Source: Faecalibacter bovis
GTDB taxonomy: Bacteria > Bacteroidota > Bacteroidia > Flavobacteriales > Weeksellaceae
NCBI RefSeq assembly: GCF_017948305.1
Contig: NZ_CP072842.1
Span: forward strand, 2,610,501-2,674,500
Direction: 5' to 3'
DNA length: 64,000 nt
The notes below the pieces were generated by a model. That model was not told the origin of the DNA. It was given only the letters and a program-made list of their open reading frames with translations, and did no database searches. Made by a program: the position numbers and the translations under genes. Shown here piece after piece: positions 16,386-25,325 of this stretch. Positions within the stretch are counted from its first letter, which is position 1, and every line of letters begins with the position of its first letter.

Positions 16386-19300
16386 TTAATTAAACAATTT
16401 GAGAGCTAAAATTGCTTTTGTTCCATTCGAATTTGTTTCAAATTTTAAAAATTCGTCGTTCGATCCATTGAAAAGTTGTAGACGCTCTCTAATGATTCCT
16501 AAACCTTTCGATTCGTAAAATTTATCCTTGTTTTTATTTTGTTCCATTCCTTTTCCATTATCCTCGATTATAATTTCTAAGAAATTACTGCATTTCGTGA
16601 TGTAGATATTAATCTTATTAGTTGCGACAGATGGATTAAATGCGTGTACGAAACAATTTTCTACAAGTGGTTGCAACAGCATTGGTGGAATGTGAATGTT
16701 ATAAATATCAATATCAGGATTTATATCAATTTTAAAATCAATTTTATTTTTATACCTGAAATTTTCAATTTTAACATACAGTTCTAAGAAATTTATCTCT
16801 TGTTTTAAAGTAATTTCATTTTTACTTGATAATTCAAGCATTTTTCGGATCAATTTTGCAAATTGACTTAATGATTCCAAAGCATTATTCACATCATTAT
16901 CAATGATATAATATTGAATTGAGTTTAAAATATTAAATATAAAATGTGGATTCATTTGCCCTTGAAGAGCCATTAATCTTACTTCTGAAAACTTTTTTTC
17001 TAAGGTAATACGTTTATTTTCCTCGTCTTTTATTTCTTGTATATTTTTAATTTTCAGTTGGTTAATTTCATTTATACTTCGAATCTTGTTGCGATAATAT
17101 TTTAAAAATAACAAAATGATAAGTATACTTAAACCACTTAAAAAAAATGGATTGAAATAAAATGGTGGATAAATTTTTAAATCAATCAACGGAATTATCG
17201 ATTTATTACCATCGCTTAAATTTGTAATCTCCAACTCTATTGCATACGAACCAGCTTTTAAAGAATTAAAACGAATTACTTCATCAGTAAAATATTCGCT
17301 CCACTCTTCTTTATTAAACCTGTATCTGTATTTATATTTTGTAGAATATTTAGGATTTAGAATCGTAAAATCAATAAAAATATTATTCTGATCATGAGTT
17401 AAACTTAAATTTTTATTCTTTAAATCAAACCAATAAAATTGATCTCGATCCAACTTATGATTATTAATCTGTAAACCTGTTATTGAAATTTTAGGTTGCG
17501 TGGGCTGTATGTTTGCAACACTTTCTAAATTGATAAGATAATAACCATTATCAGTTCCAACTAAAATATTTCCTTGATTAACAGCTGAAGCAGAAAGTGT
17601 TTTATAATTAACTCCTTGCGCTTTGTCTATATAATAAAATTTATCGCCGTTTACTACAACGATATTTGAAAATGAACCGATTATTAATTTTCCATCAACT
17701 TCTTCAACAAAATTGATATTAACCGAATCAATCGATTTGCTTGAAATTTTTCTTATGATGTGAAGTTTATCCTTATTAATTTTAATAATATAAACATCTC
17801 CAAATTGTGTTGCGACTGCTAATTTATCTTCTCCCAGAGCTTTAACCAATTTAATTTTCTTTTCATTAAACTGATTATTTCTAAAATATGAAGTAAAAAC
17901 ACCATTCTCGTATTTATAAAGCCCACCAAATTCAGATCCGATAAAAATCGCTTTTGAGTTTCTTGATATTGAAACAACATTATCAGGAATGTTATTTCCA
18001 CCATCTGAAATATAATCGTAATCGATTTGATCTAAATTTCGATAAATTTTCATCCCACCACTCGGTTGAGCTTCGATTAACTGATTATTATTAAAAGAAA
18101 AATACTGAGTGTAAATAGGATAATAAGACAAGATTTTACCAAAAGTATTAATCTTAAATAAACCAATATTTGAGTTTACCCAAAGATTTCCATTTTCGAC
18201 TTCTAAACGGTAAAATTTCATATCAAATTCTCTTAGATTTTCATTTACTCTAAAGAATTTTGGTTTAGAACTTAATATTTTCTTAAACTTCTCTTTATTA
18301 TTCTGATAACTTTTCCAAAATTCATTTTTAGAAGTTATGATTCTTGGTTTATCACCATCGTTTACATATAAACCGTTAGAAGTAATTAAATACTCTTTCG
18401 ACTGAAACTCTTTGATACTTTCGACTGAAGAATGATCTGTAGGATAATATTTATAAGGGGTATTAAATACAAAACGCATCAAACCTTGGTTTAATGTAGA
18501 AATATAAGCCACATTATTAAACTTATCGTAAACTATACGATTAGGAACAATGTCAGCTAAATTTAATTCTGACGTGATACTTTTCATCGAAGTACCATCA
18601 AATTCAAGGATTCCACCCGCTGAAGAAACAATATCGTGTGTAACCATCCAAATCTTATTATTGGCAACTTTTTCATAGTCCCAAATAATTGGAAGTTCAA
18701 CACTATTTTCTTTCGGAACATTATTTAAAAATTCAGTATTCGATAAAATTTTAATTCCCTTTATCGAAGAAAAAATTACGTTATTTCTGTATGAATAAGA
18801 GTTTAAAATTTCGCCAGAATCATAAACAAATTTTAGCTCATTATCTGTTACTTCAAAAACACCATGATATTTGGTACATGCATATAATTTTTTACCAAGT
18901 TCGAAAAAGGTAATAACATGAAAATTTCTTTTAGTTGTAGATTTTTGTTCTATTTTTTTGATGGAAAAATCATCCATATTTATGATCGAAATTCCATTAA
19001 CACCAGCAGCATAAATTTTTCCATCGTGTGTTATTATTTTAGAAACTAAATCAGATACTAAACCATTTTTTTCGGTTAAATGCACAACTTTAGATCCATC
19101 AAAACGAGCCACTCCATGACCATAACTTGCGAACCAAATATTATTATTTTTATCCTCGAAAATGTCATAAACATTATTAAATTTAATCTCTTTAAATCTC
19201 TTTAAGAGTTTAAATTTTCCCATGTCTTTTATATAAATTCCATACTTTGTAGTTACCCACAAAAACTGTCTGGAATCCATATACATATCTAAAATCTCGT

Positions 19301-19412
19301 TAGAATCTAAACTATTTCCATCCATGTATTTCTCAGATACAATGTATTGAGCTTTAACATTTATTCCTGTTAAAATGAAAATAGATAATATAAAAAGTCT
19401 AAGAAATTGCAT
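16386..19412 (-). CDS. Sensor histidine kinase with Reg_prop beta-propeller and Y_Y_Y domains
   Basis: This 1008-aa protein has a signal peptide (ending NVKAQ), then repeated propeller blades through about residue 640 (NNIWFASYGHGVARFDG-type Reg_prop repeats), a Y_Y_Y domain (about 670-755, YRYRFNKEEWSEYF), one membrane segment (FFLSGLSILIILLFLKYY), and a LytS-type kinase. The phospho-acceptor is His near residue 819 in QMNPHFIFNILNSIQ; the N box LVENCFVHAF and the G boxes DNGKGM and KGLGI are intact. It should sense a periplasmic ligand, often a glycan in this architecture, and phosphorylate the LytTR regulator whose gene overlaps its start by 14 bp. Confidence 0.9.
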   Translation of the reverse strand: MQFLRLFILSIFILTGINVKAQYIVSEKYMDGNSLDSNEILDMYMDSRQFLWVTTKYGIYIKDMGKFKLLKRFKEIKFNNVYDIFEDKNNNIWFASYGHGVARFDGSKVVHLTEKNGLVSDLVSKIITHDGKIYAAGVNGISIINMDDFSIKKIEQKSTTKRNFHVITFFELGKKLYACTKYHGVFEVTDNELKFVYDSGEILNSYSYRNNVIFSSIKGIKILSNTEFLNNVPKENSVELPIIWDYEKVANNKIWMVTHDIVSSAGGILEFDGTSMKSITSELNLADIVPNRIVYDKFNNVAYISTLNQGLMRFVFNTPYKYYPTDHSSVESIKEFQSKEYLITSNGLYVNDGDKPRIITSKNEFWKSYQNNKEKFKKILSSKPKFFRVNENLREFDMKFYRLEVENGNLWVNSNIGLFKINTFGKILSYYPIYTQYFSFNNNQLIEAQPSGGMKIYRNLDQIDYDYISDGGNNIPDNVVSISRNSKAIFIGSEFGGLYKYENGVFTSYFRNNQFNEKKIKLVKALGEDKLAVATQFGDVYIIKINKDKLHIIRKISSKSIDSVNINFVEEVDGKLIIGSFSNIVVVNGDKFYYIDKAQGVNYKTLSASAVNQGNILVGTDNGYYLINLESVANIQPTQPKISITGLQINNHKLDRDQFYWFDLKNKNLSLTHDQNNIFIDFTILNPKYSTKYKYRYRFNKEEWSEYFTDEVIRFNSLKAGSYAIELEITNLSDGNKSIIPLIDLKIYPPFYFNPFFLSGLSILIILLFLKYYRNKIRSINEINQLKIKNIQEIKDEENKRITLEKKFSEVRLMALQGQMNPHFIFNILNSIQYYIIDNDVNNALESLSQFAKLIRKMLELSSKNEITLKQEINFLELYVKIENFRYKNKIDFKIDINPDIDIYNIHIPPMLLQPLVENCFVHAFNPSVATNKINIYITKCSNFLEIIIEDNGKGMEQNKNKDKFYESKGLGIIRERLQLFNGSNDEFLKFETNSNGTKAILALKLFN

Positions 19413-20193
19413 TGACTAAAATCTTTAAACCTGAAGCAGTTACAGGAACTAAAATTTCACTTGCTGTATCTAATTTTGGATTTTGAACAATTAAGATATT
19501 ATTGCGTTTATCCAATCGAACAGCATAATCCAGATTAACTAAATAGGAACGATGAACTCGGACAAATACATTTCTATTGATTGATTTTTCAATTTCCTTA
19601 AGTGGCTTTGAAATTGTAAAAGACTTTGAAATGGTATAAATTTCACAATAATTATCTGAAGCTTTACAATAAATAATCTCGTCTATTTTAATGAAATTCA
19701 ATTCATTAACAGAAGAAAAAAGTAAAATTCCATTTTCTTGATTTAAAGTTGTTTTAATTTCATTGACAACTTCAAATTCTTCAGAATTAGGATTTAAAGA
19801 ATCAGAATTTTCTTTTGATTTCTTTTGATTTAACACGTTTTTGAATCGATCTAATACAAATTCTAAATCGCTGATTGAAATTGGTTTCATTAAATAACCT
19901 AAACAACCCCATTGATTTACAGCTTCTAAAACATAATTAGAATGTGCGGTTGTAAATATTATCTCAAAGTTGATTTCATCAAAATAATCAAATAGTTTAA
20001 AACCATATTCATTAGGTAAATGAATATCCAAAAACACTAAATCAGGCTTAAATTCTCGTATCAACTCTACCCCATGATTCACAGAATCTGCCACCAAAAT
20101 ATTAGAAAAAAAATTGGGAGCTGTATGAGCAATCAATTTTTTTAAACCTTCTTGTGCATGATATTCATCGTCGATTATAATTGCTTTGTACAT
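19399..20193 (-). CDS. LytTR-family response regulator
   Basis: This 264-aa protein has an N-terminal receiver domain (acid pair DD at 8-9, phospho-acceptor D56 in LVFLDIHLPN, conserved Lys in GYLMKPIS), a linker of about 35 residues, and a C-terminal LytTR DNA-binding domain (INRNVFVRVHRSYLVNLDYA). It is the upstream gene of the pair and overlaps the kinase gene. The regulated genes are unknown; no adjacent carbohydrate-use locus is obvious, though the nearby MFS-VOC-OYE run is possible. Confidence 0.92.
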   Translation of the reverse strand: MYKAIIIDDEYHAQEGLKKLIAHTAPNFFSNILVADSVNHGVELIREFKPDLVFLDIHLPNEYGFKLFDYFDEINFEIIFTTAHSNYVLEAVNQWGCLGYLMKPISISDLEFVLDRFKNVLNQKKSKENSDSLNPNSEEFEVVNEIKTTLNQENGILLFSSVNELNFIKIDEIIYCKASDNYCEIYTISKSFTISKPLKEIEKSINRNVFVRVHRSYLVNLDYAVRLDKRNNILIVQNPKLDTASEILVPVTASGLKILVNAIS

Positions 20194-20234
20194 GGTAATA
20201 GTTTGATTGATTATATATTTAATTTAAATGTAAA

Positions 20235-20258
20235 AAGTTGTGCAAATTTGCACAACTT
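20235..20258 (-). terminator. 24-nt perfect palindrome acting as terminator
   Basis: AAGTTGTGCAAA and TTTGCACAACTT are perfectly self-complementary and are followed on the leftward strand by a T-run, 17 nt past the MFS gene end. A perfect palindrome could also bind a dimeric regulator of the LytTR gene start at 20193. Confidence 0.65.
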
Positions 20259-20274
20259 CAATATTTTAACTTTG

Positions 20275-21441
20275 CTAAAATTTAATTTTTTGCTTTGTCG
20301 GATTCAATTTCAAAAATGCGAAAGCTATTAAAGCTCCTATCAAAGCCATAACAACACCAACCCATAATTGAGAATTAAAACCTAACTTCATCGCGATAGG
20401 AATTCCTCCAAAATAAGCACCTAATGCATTTCCGATGTTAAAACTTGCCTGACCAGCTGCTGCTGCTAACGTTTCGGAACCTCTCGCATTATTAATTAAC
20501 ATCATTTGAATTGGAGAACCAATTGTAAATGCAATTAAACCTGTAATAAACGACATGATGTAAGCCATAATTTGAATTTCGGAAGTGAAATAAACCACAA
20601 CTAAACAAATTGACATTGCAGCAAATGAAATAATCGTTGCTTTATTTGGCGATAATGAATCTGCTACTTTTCCACCAATTAAATTACCTACAAACATTCC
20701 TAATCCGATTAAAATCATGATGACAGGAACGGTTTCTTTACTCAATTTAGCAACTTCAGTTACTAAAGGAGAAATATAACTAATCCAAGCAAAAAGACCG
20801 GCAGTACCAATTGAAATCATTGCGATTAACATCCAAGCTTGCCATTTCTTAAAGAAAGATAATTGATCTAAAATGCTTCCTTTATTTGAATTTTTAACAT
20901 TCGGTACCCAAAGTTGAACAACTAAAACAGTTACCAATCCTAAAGCTGCAATAATTGCAAAAGTATAGCGCCATGACATTGCTTGTCCTAACCATGTTCC
21001 CAACGGAACTCCTACTAAGTTTGCAACTGTTAATCCCATAAACATAAAAGCTATGGCTTGCGCTTCTTTACCTTTTGTTGCTAATTGACTTGCAATTACA
21101 GATCCTACACCGAAAAAGGCTCCGTGTGGTAAACCAGATAAAAATCGAGCAATTAACAAAGTGTAATAACTTGGGGCAATGACAAATAGTGCATTAAAAA
21201 TAGCAAAAAGTACCATGAAGAACATCAGTACTTTTTTAGGTGAATATTTACTCGTCGCCATAATCAATGTTGGTGCACCGACCATAACTCCTAATGCATA
21301 CATCGAAATAAAATTCCCTGCTTGCGGTATTGTAATATTTAAATCTTTTGCAAAATCCTCCAACACACCCATCATAGTGAATTCTGTCATCCCGATGGCT
21401 AATCCTCCTAACGCTAATGCAACTAAACTTTTTTGTATCAT
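20275..21441 (-). CDS. MFS transporter, DHA1 drug/metabolite exporter type
   Basis: This 388-aa protein has 12 membrane segments. The N-terminal GGLAIGMTEFTMMGVLEDFA and the segment-4/5 block ARFLSGLPHGAFFGVGSVIA are typical of the DHA1 exporters related to AraJ/YdhP. It should use the proton gradient to export small molecules through the inner membrane; the substrate cannot be deduced. It is the last gene of a three-gene leftward set after an old yellow enzyme and a VOC protein (6-nt and 4-nt gaps), so all three may act on one electrophilic or toxic compound. Confidence 0.88.
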   Translation of the reverse strand: MIQKSLVALALGGLAIGMTEFTMMGVLEDFAKDLNITIPQAGNFISMYALGVMVGAPTLIMATSKYSPKKVLMFFMVLFAIFNALFVIAPSYYTLLIARFLSGLPHGAFFGVGSVIASQLATKGKEAQAIAFMFMGLTVANLVGVPLGTWLGQAMSWRYTFAIIAALGLVTVLVVQLWVPNVKNSNKGSILDQLSFFKKWQAWMLIAMISIGTAGLFAWISYISPLVTEVAKLSKETVPVIMILIGLGMFVGNLIGGKVADSLSPNKATIISFAAMSICLVVVYFTSEIQIMAYIMSFITGLIAFTIGSPIQMMLINNARGSETLAAAAGQASFNIGNALGAYFGGIPIAMKLGFNSQLWVGVVMALIGALIAFAFLKLNPTKQKIKF

Positions 21442-21446
21442 TTCTC

Positions 21447-21836
21447 TTATAATTCGTACAGCTCTAATGGTAAACCGTCTGGATCTTCAAAAAAAGTAAA
21501 TCTTTTACCTGTAAATTCGTCCACCCGAATAGGTTCTACCATTATATTTTTAGATTGTAAGAATTCAACATTTTCTTCTAAATTATCAACCGAAAAAGCC
21601 AAATGCCTTAAACCTCTTGCTTCAGGTCGAGAAACTCTTTCGGGTGTATTGGGAAAAGAAAATAATTCTATACAATATTTATTCTGCAAAGCTAAATCTA
21701 ATTTATAAGAATCCCTTGCTTCTCTGTAAACTTCTTGAATTATTGAGAACCCTAAAATATCGACGTAAAATTTTTTGGACTTTTCATAATCAGAACAAAT
21801 TATTGCAATATGATGAATGTCTTTTAATTGTAACAT
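21447..21836 (-). CDS. VOC-superfamily (glyoxalase-like) protein
   Basis: This 129-aa protein is made of two betaalphabetabetabeta modules. The metal-binding pattern is visible: HHIAIIC at the N-terminus, ARGLRHLAFSVD in the middle and a terminal Glu in LPLELYEL. It resembles the GloA2/SMU1112c-type glyoxalase or bleomycin-resistance-like proteins; the reaction is unknown. It lies 3 nt downstream of the old yellow enzyme gene and 5 nt upstream of the MFS gene, so it is cotranscribed with both. Confidence 0.85.
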   Translation of the reverse strand: MLQLKDIHHIAIICSDYEKSKKFYVDILGFSIIQEVYREARDSYKLDLALQNKYCIELFSFPNTPERVSRPEARGLRHLAFSVDNLEENVEFLQSKNIMVEPIRVDEFTGKRFTFFEDPDGLPLELYEL

Positions 21837-21839
21837 TAT

Positions 21840-22913
21840 TTAATGTTTTGGTTTCGCACGTTCGTATTGATTGGGCCATTTTACTTCAGCTCCTATTTCT
21901 AGTGAAGCAAAAAGTGGAAAATATGGATTTCGTAATAATTCGCGACCAACGAAAATTAAATCTGCTTTATCATCTTGAAGTATAGCTTCTGCTTCTGTTC
22001 CAGATTCTATTAATCCAACAGCTCCGATATTAATTGATGCAACTTCTTTAATCGCTTTGGCAAATGAAACTTGATATTCTTTTTCAACTTTTATTTGTTG
22101 ATGTGATACTGCGCCTCCAGTAGAAACATCAATTACATCAACACCTTTTTCTTGTAAAATTAGAGCTAACTTTTTAGAATCCTCGATATTCCAACCACCT
22201 TCAGCCCAATCTGTAGCTGAGATTCTGATCCATAATGATTCTGATGTGATTTCAGTTTTAATTGCTTCTACAATTTCTATAATCAAGCGAATTCTGTTTT
22301 CAAAACTTCCACCATATTCATCAGTTCTATTATTAATTAAAGGTGAAAAGAATTGATGTATTAAATATCCGTGGGCCGCGTGAATTTCTAAGATTTGAAA
22401 TCCAGCTTTGATTGCTCTTTTAGCAGCTTTTCTGAAATCATTAATAACCTTATCAATTCTTTCTTTAGTTAAAGCTATTGGAGCATGATCACTTAAATGA
22501 AATGGAATTTCTGAAGATGAAAAAGTTTGCCATCCATGCACTTCATTAGGTTTTATTTGATGATAATCTAACCATGGTTTACCGCAACTCGCTTTTCGGC
22601 CAGCATGTGCAAGTTGAATACCAGGAACACAATTATATTTTTTAATTTCTTCCACCATATCAATGTATGCCTCGATATGATCATCTTTCCAAATTCCTAA
22701 ATCACCGTAAGAAATTCTTCCTTCTGGGCTAACCGCTGTTGCTTCTTGTATTATTGTACCGACACCTCCTATTGCACGAGTTACATAATGTGTATAATGC
22801 CAACTATTTGGAAATCCATCTATAGCAGAATATTGACACATCGGAGACATGACAAGACGATTCTTTAAAATTAGATTTTCATTTATTTCTATTGGCTCAA
22901 AAAGTAATGACAT
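21840..22913 (-). CDS. namA: NADH:flavin oxidoreductase, YqjM-type old yellow enzyme
   Basis: This 357-aa TIM-barrel flavoenzyme has SPMCQYSA at the N-terminus (the Cys is the redox-tuning residue of the YqjM class), HAGRK, and the family signature EIHAAHGYLIHQFFSPLINN followed by RTDEYGGSFENR. VGRELLRNPYF is the C-terminal FMN phosphate site. It should reduce the C=C bond of alpha,beta-unsaturated carbonyls and nitro compounds with NAD(P)H. It heads the OYE-VOC-MFS operon, a layout consistent with detoxification. Confidence 0.9.
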   Translation of the reverse strand: MSLLFEPIEINENLILKNRLVMSPMCQYSAIDGFPNSWHYTHYVTRAIGGVGTIIQEATAVSPEGRISYGDLGIWKDDHIEAYIDMVEEIKKYNCVPGIQLAHAGRKASCGKPWLDYHQIKPNEVHGWQTFSSSEIPFHLSDHAPIALTKERIDKVINDFRKAAKRAIKAGFQILEIHAAHGYLIHQFFSPLINNRTDEYGGSFENRIRLIIEIVEAIKTEITSESLWIRISATDWAEGGWNIEDSKKLALILQEKGVDVIDVSTGGAVSHQQIKVEKEYQVSFAKAIKEVASINIGAVGLIESGTEAEAILQDDKADLIFVGRELLRNPYFPLFASLEIGAEVKWPNQYERAKPKH

Positions 22914-23051
22914 TTTTTTTATTGTTTAGTAAACTAAAATATAAATAAAAATTCACGTAAAAAACACGAAATATAGGCGATCTACAACTCATTATCAATC
23001 AAAGTAGTAGTATAAACGATTTAAAATGTTTGTAAAAATTAACCTATTTTG

Positions 23052-23083
23052 TTGCATTATACTTCATAAACTTCGTAATTTTA
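23052..23083 (+). promoter_or_regulatory. Probable ndh promoter (TTG-N21-TAATTTTA)
   Basis: TTG at 23052-23054 and TAATTTTA at 23076-23083 (last base off consensus) are spaced by 21 nt and precede the TTG start at 23099 by 15 nt. Confidence 0.45.
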
Positions 23084-23098
23084 CAAAAAAAGTGAATT

Positions 23099-24427
23099 TT
23101 GGAAAAGAAAAAGATTGTCATCGTAGGTGCTGGATTTGCAGGCCTTAGATTAGCTAGAGAATTAAAAAACAACCCAAACTTTTCTATTACACTTATAGAC
23201 CGTTATAACTTTCATCAATTTCAACCTTTGTTTTATCAGGTTGCCACTGCAAGGATTGAACCTAGTAACATCTCTTTCCCATTACGTAAAGTATTTCAGG
23301 GAAGTAATAATGTTCAAGTTCGTTTAGCTGACGTAACAGGAATTAATAAAGATAAAAACGAAATTGAAACAACAATCGGAGATTTTTCTTACGATTACCT
23401 TGTTTTAGCCAATGGATGTACCACAAATTTCTTTGGTAATAAACAAATTGAGGAATTAGCCTTCCCAATGAAATCTACAGACGAAGCAATTACGCTTAAG
23501 AATAGATTAATAACAAACTTTGAGAGCGCTTATTCTGCATCACCGGAAGAATTAGAAGAAATCATGAATATCGTGGTTGTAGGTGGTGGCCCAACTGGTG
23601 TTGAGCTTTCAGGTGCAATTGCGGAGATGAAAACTAAGATTCTTCCAAAAGATTATCCTGATTTTGATTTTTCAGGATTAAACATCTTCTTAATTGAAGG
23701 TGGACCAAATTTATTAGGACCAATGTCTTCTGCGTCTCACCAAAAATCTCGTCAATATTTAGAGGAATTAGGTGTACAAGTATGGACAGAAGGACGTGTA
23801 ACTGGTTACGATGGTAAAGTAATTTCTTTAGCTGATGGTCGTAGCATCAAAACTAAAACTGTAATCTGGGGAGCTGGTGTTACAGGAAATGTTTTAGATG
23901 GAATTGATCAATCTGCTATTCAAAGAGGTAACCGTATTACTGTAAACAGACACAACAAAGTTGTTGGGACTGATAATATTTTTGCTATCGGTGATATCTC
24001 TTACATGGAGACTCCTAATTATCCAAACGGGCACCCTCAATTAGCAAACGTAGCAATTAACCAAGGTTTAAATTTAGCTAAAAACTTTATAGCCTTAGGA
24101 CATGGAACTGAAGAAAAAAACTGGGTGGATTTTGAATATAACGATCCAGGATCTATGGCAACTGTAGGAAAATACAGAGCTGTTGTAGATTTACCTCAAT
24201 TCTCATTCCAAGGACGTTTAGCTTGGTTTACTTGGATGTTCTTACACTTAATGTTAATTTTAAGCGTTCGTAACAAATTATTTATTTTTATGAACTGGAT
24301 GCAGTCTTTCTTTACTGACGATACTTCTTTAAGAATTATCACAAGACCTACAAAGAAAGATTACAAACACAACATTAAGGATTATAGAAAATTCCCTAAG
24401 AATCGTAAAAAACATGAAGAAGCCTAA
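23099..24427 (+). CDS. ndh: Type II NADH:quinone oxidoreductase
   Basis: This 442-aa protein has two dinucleotide-binding folds: FAD site VIVGAGFAGLRLA at residues 7-19, and NADH site VVVGGGPTGVELSGAIAEM at about 160-180. GTDNIFAIGDIS is the second FAD contact, and the C-terminal WFTWMFLHLMLILSVRNK is the amphipathic membrane anchor of NDH-2. It should oxidise NADH and reduce menaquinone without proton pumping. The start is a TTG: an in-frame TGA lies at 23093 and no ATG exists before the first Rossmann strand. Confidence 0.92.
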   Translation: MEKKKIVIVGAGFAGLRLARELKNNPNFSITLIDRYNFHQFQPLFYQVATARIEPSNISFPLRKVFQGSNNVQVRLADVTGINKDKNEIETTIGDFSYDYLVLANGCTTNFFGNKQIEELAFPMKSTDEAITLKNRLITNFESAYSASPEELEEIMNIVVVGGGPTGVELSGAIAEMKTKILPKDYPDFDFSGLNIFLIEGGPNLLGPMSSASHQKSRQYLEELGVQVWTEGRVTGYDGKVISLADGRSIKTKTVIWGAGVTGNVLDGIDQSAIQRGNRITVNRHNKVVGTDNIFAIGDISYMETPNYPNGHPQLANVAINQGLNLAKNFIALGHGTEEKNWVDFEYNDPGSMATVGKYRAVVDLPQFSFQGRLAWFTWMFLHLMLILSVRNKLFIFMNWMQSFFTDDTSLRIITRPTKKDYKHNIKDYRKFPKNRKKHEEA

Positions 24428-24436
24428 AGCTTCTTC
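24416..24436 (+). terminator. Terminator whose 5' arm lies inside the ndh coding end
   Basis: GAAGAAGC (24416-24423) pairs with GCTTCTTC (24429-24436), followed by a run of T; the TAA stop at 24425-24427 is in the loop. Confidence 0.8.
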
Positions 24437-24483
24437 TTTTTTTTTATATCTACTTATGCAATGTGATAATTACTAAAAACAAA

Positions 24484-24514
24484 AAACTCCTTAAAATTTT
24501 ACTTTAAGGAGTTT
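24484..24514 (-). terminator. Terminator of the long leftward operon
   Basis: AAACTCCTTAAA (24484-24495) pairs with TTTAAGGAGTTT (24503-24514) around a 7-nt loop, 24 nt past the gene ending at 24538. Confidence 0.75.
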
Positions 24515-24537
24515 ATATTTTGTAAGAGTTTTAAGGA

Positions 24538-25323
24538 TTACCCTTTAAGGATAACTTCCATTTTTGCTCTTTCTTCTTCAGCTAATTCTAAGTCAACTAA
24601 AATACGTCCTGAATGCTCATCAGTAATAATTTTTTTACGTTGAGCGATATCCATTTGACGCTGTGGTGGAATAGTAAAGAATGAACCTGCAGAAGCTCCA
24701 CGCTCTACTGGAACAACAGCTAAACCATTTTTAACAGATCCGCGAATTCTATTGTAAGCTTGAATTAAACGATTTTCGATATTTGCAGAATACTCAGCAG
24801 ATAATTTAATTAATAAATTTTCTTCTTTCTCAGTATCTTTTACAATAGTTTCTAACTCAGCTTGTTTATGAGATAAATGTTCTCTTTTTTCAGCTAATTT
24901 AATTTCTGCTTCACTGATTTGGTGATTCTTTTGTTCAATTTTAATAGTGAACTCACGAATTCTCTTCTCAGCTAATTCAATTTCCAATCCTTGGTACTCA
25001 ACCTCTTTAGCTAAGGCATCATACTCACGGTTGTTACGTACATTATCTTGTTGCTTAGTATATTTTTTTATTAAAGCTTCAGCATTTTTAATTGCTTCTT
25101 TCTTTAATTTGATTTCTTCTTCCAAACCTTTAGCTTCCTCAACGACTTTTTGAATTCTCGTTTCCATTTGAATCACGTCATCTTTTAAATCTTCAACTTC
25201 TAAAGGTAATTCACCTCTTGTGTTTCTGATTTCATCTAAACGTGAGTCAATTAATTGTAAATCAAATAATGCGCGTAGTTTTTCTTCAACGCTCATTTCC
25301 TTAATATTTTTTGTTTCAGACAT
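24538..25323 (-). CDS. Coiled-coil protein of the C4 zinc-ribbon (CT398-like) family, cysteines absent
   Basis: This 261-aa protein is mostly a long charged coiled coil (residues 10-190). The C-terminus aligns with the zinc-ribbon module of the family, recognised by FFTIPPQRQMDI and SGRILVD, but all four Cys of the two CxxC knuckles are missing: the first region reads PVERGASAGS and the second ITDEHSGRI. Zinc binding through this module is therefore unlikely. The Nif3-like gene ends 2 nt upstream; this pairing is common in Bacteroidota. No biochemical function is established. Confidence 0.82.
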   Translation of the reverse strand: MSETKNIKEMSVEEKLRALFDLQLIDSRLDEIRNTRGELPLEVEDLKDDVIQMETRIQKVVEEAKGLEEEIKLKKEAIKNAEALIKKYTKQQDNVRNNREYDALAKEVEYQGLEIELAEKRIREFTIKIEQKNHQISEAEIKLAEKREHLSHKQAELETIVKDTEKEENLLIKLSAEYSANIENRLIQAYNRIRGSVKNGLAVVPVERGASAGSFFTIPPQRQMDIAQRKKIITDEHSGRILVDLELAEEERAKMEVILKG

Positions 25324-25325
25324 AG

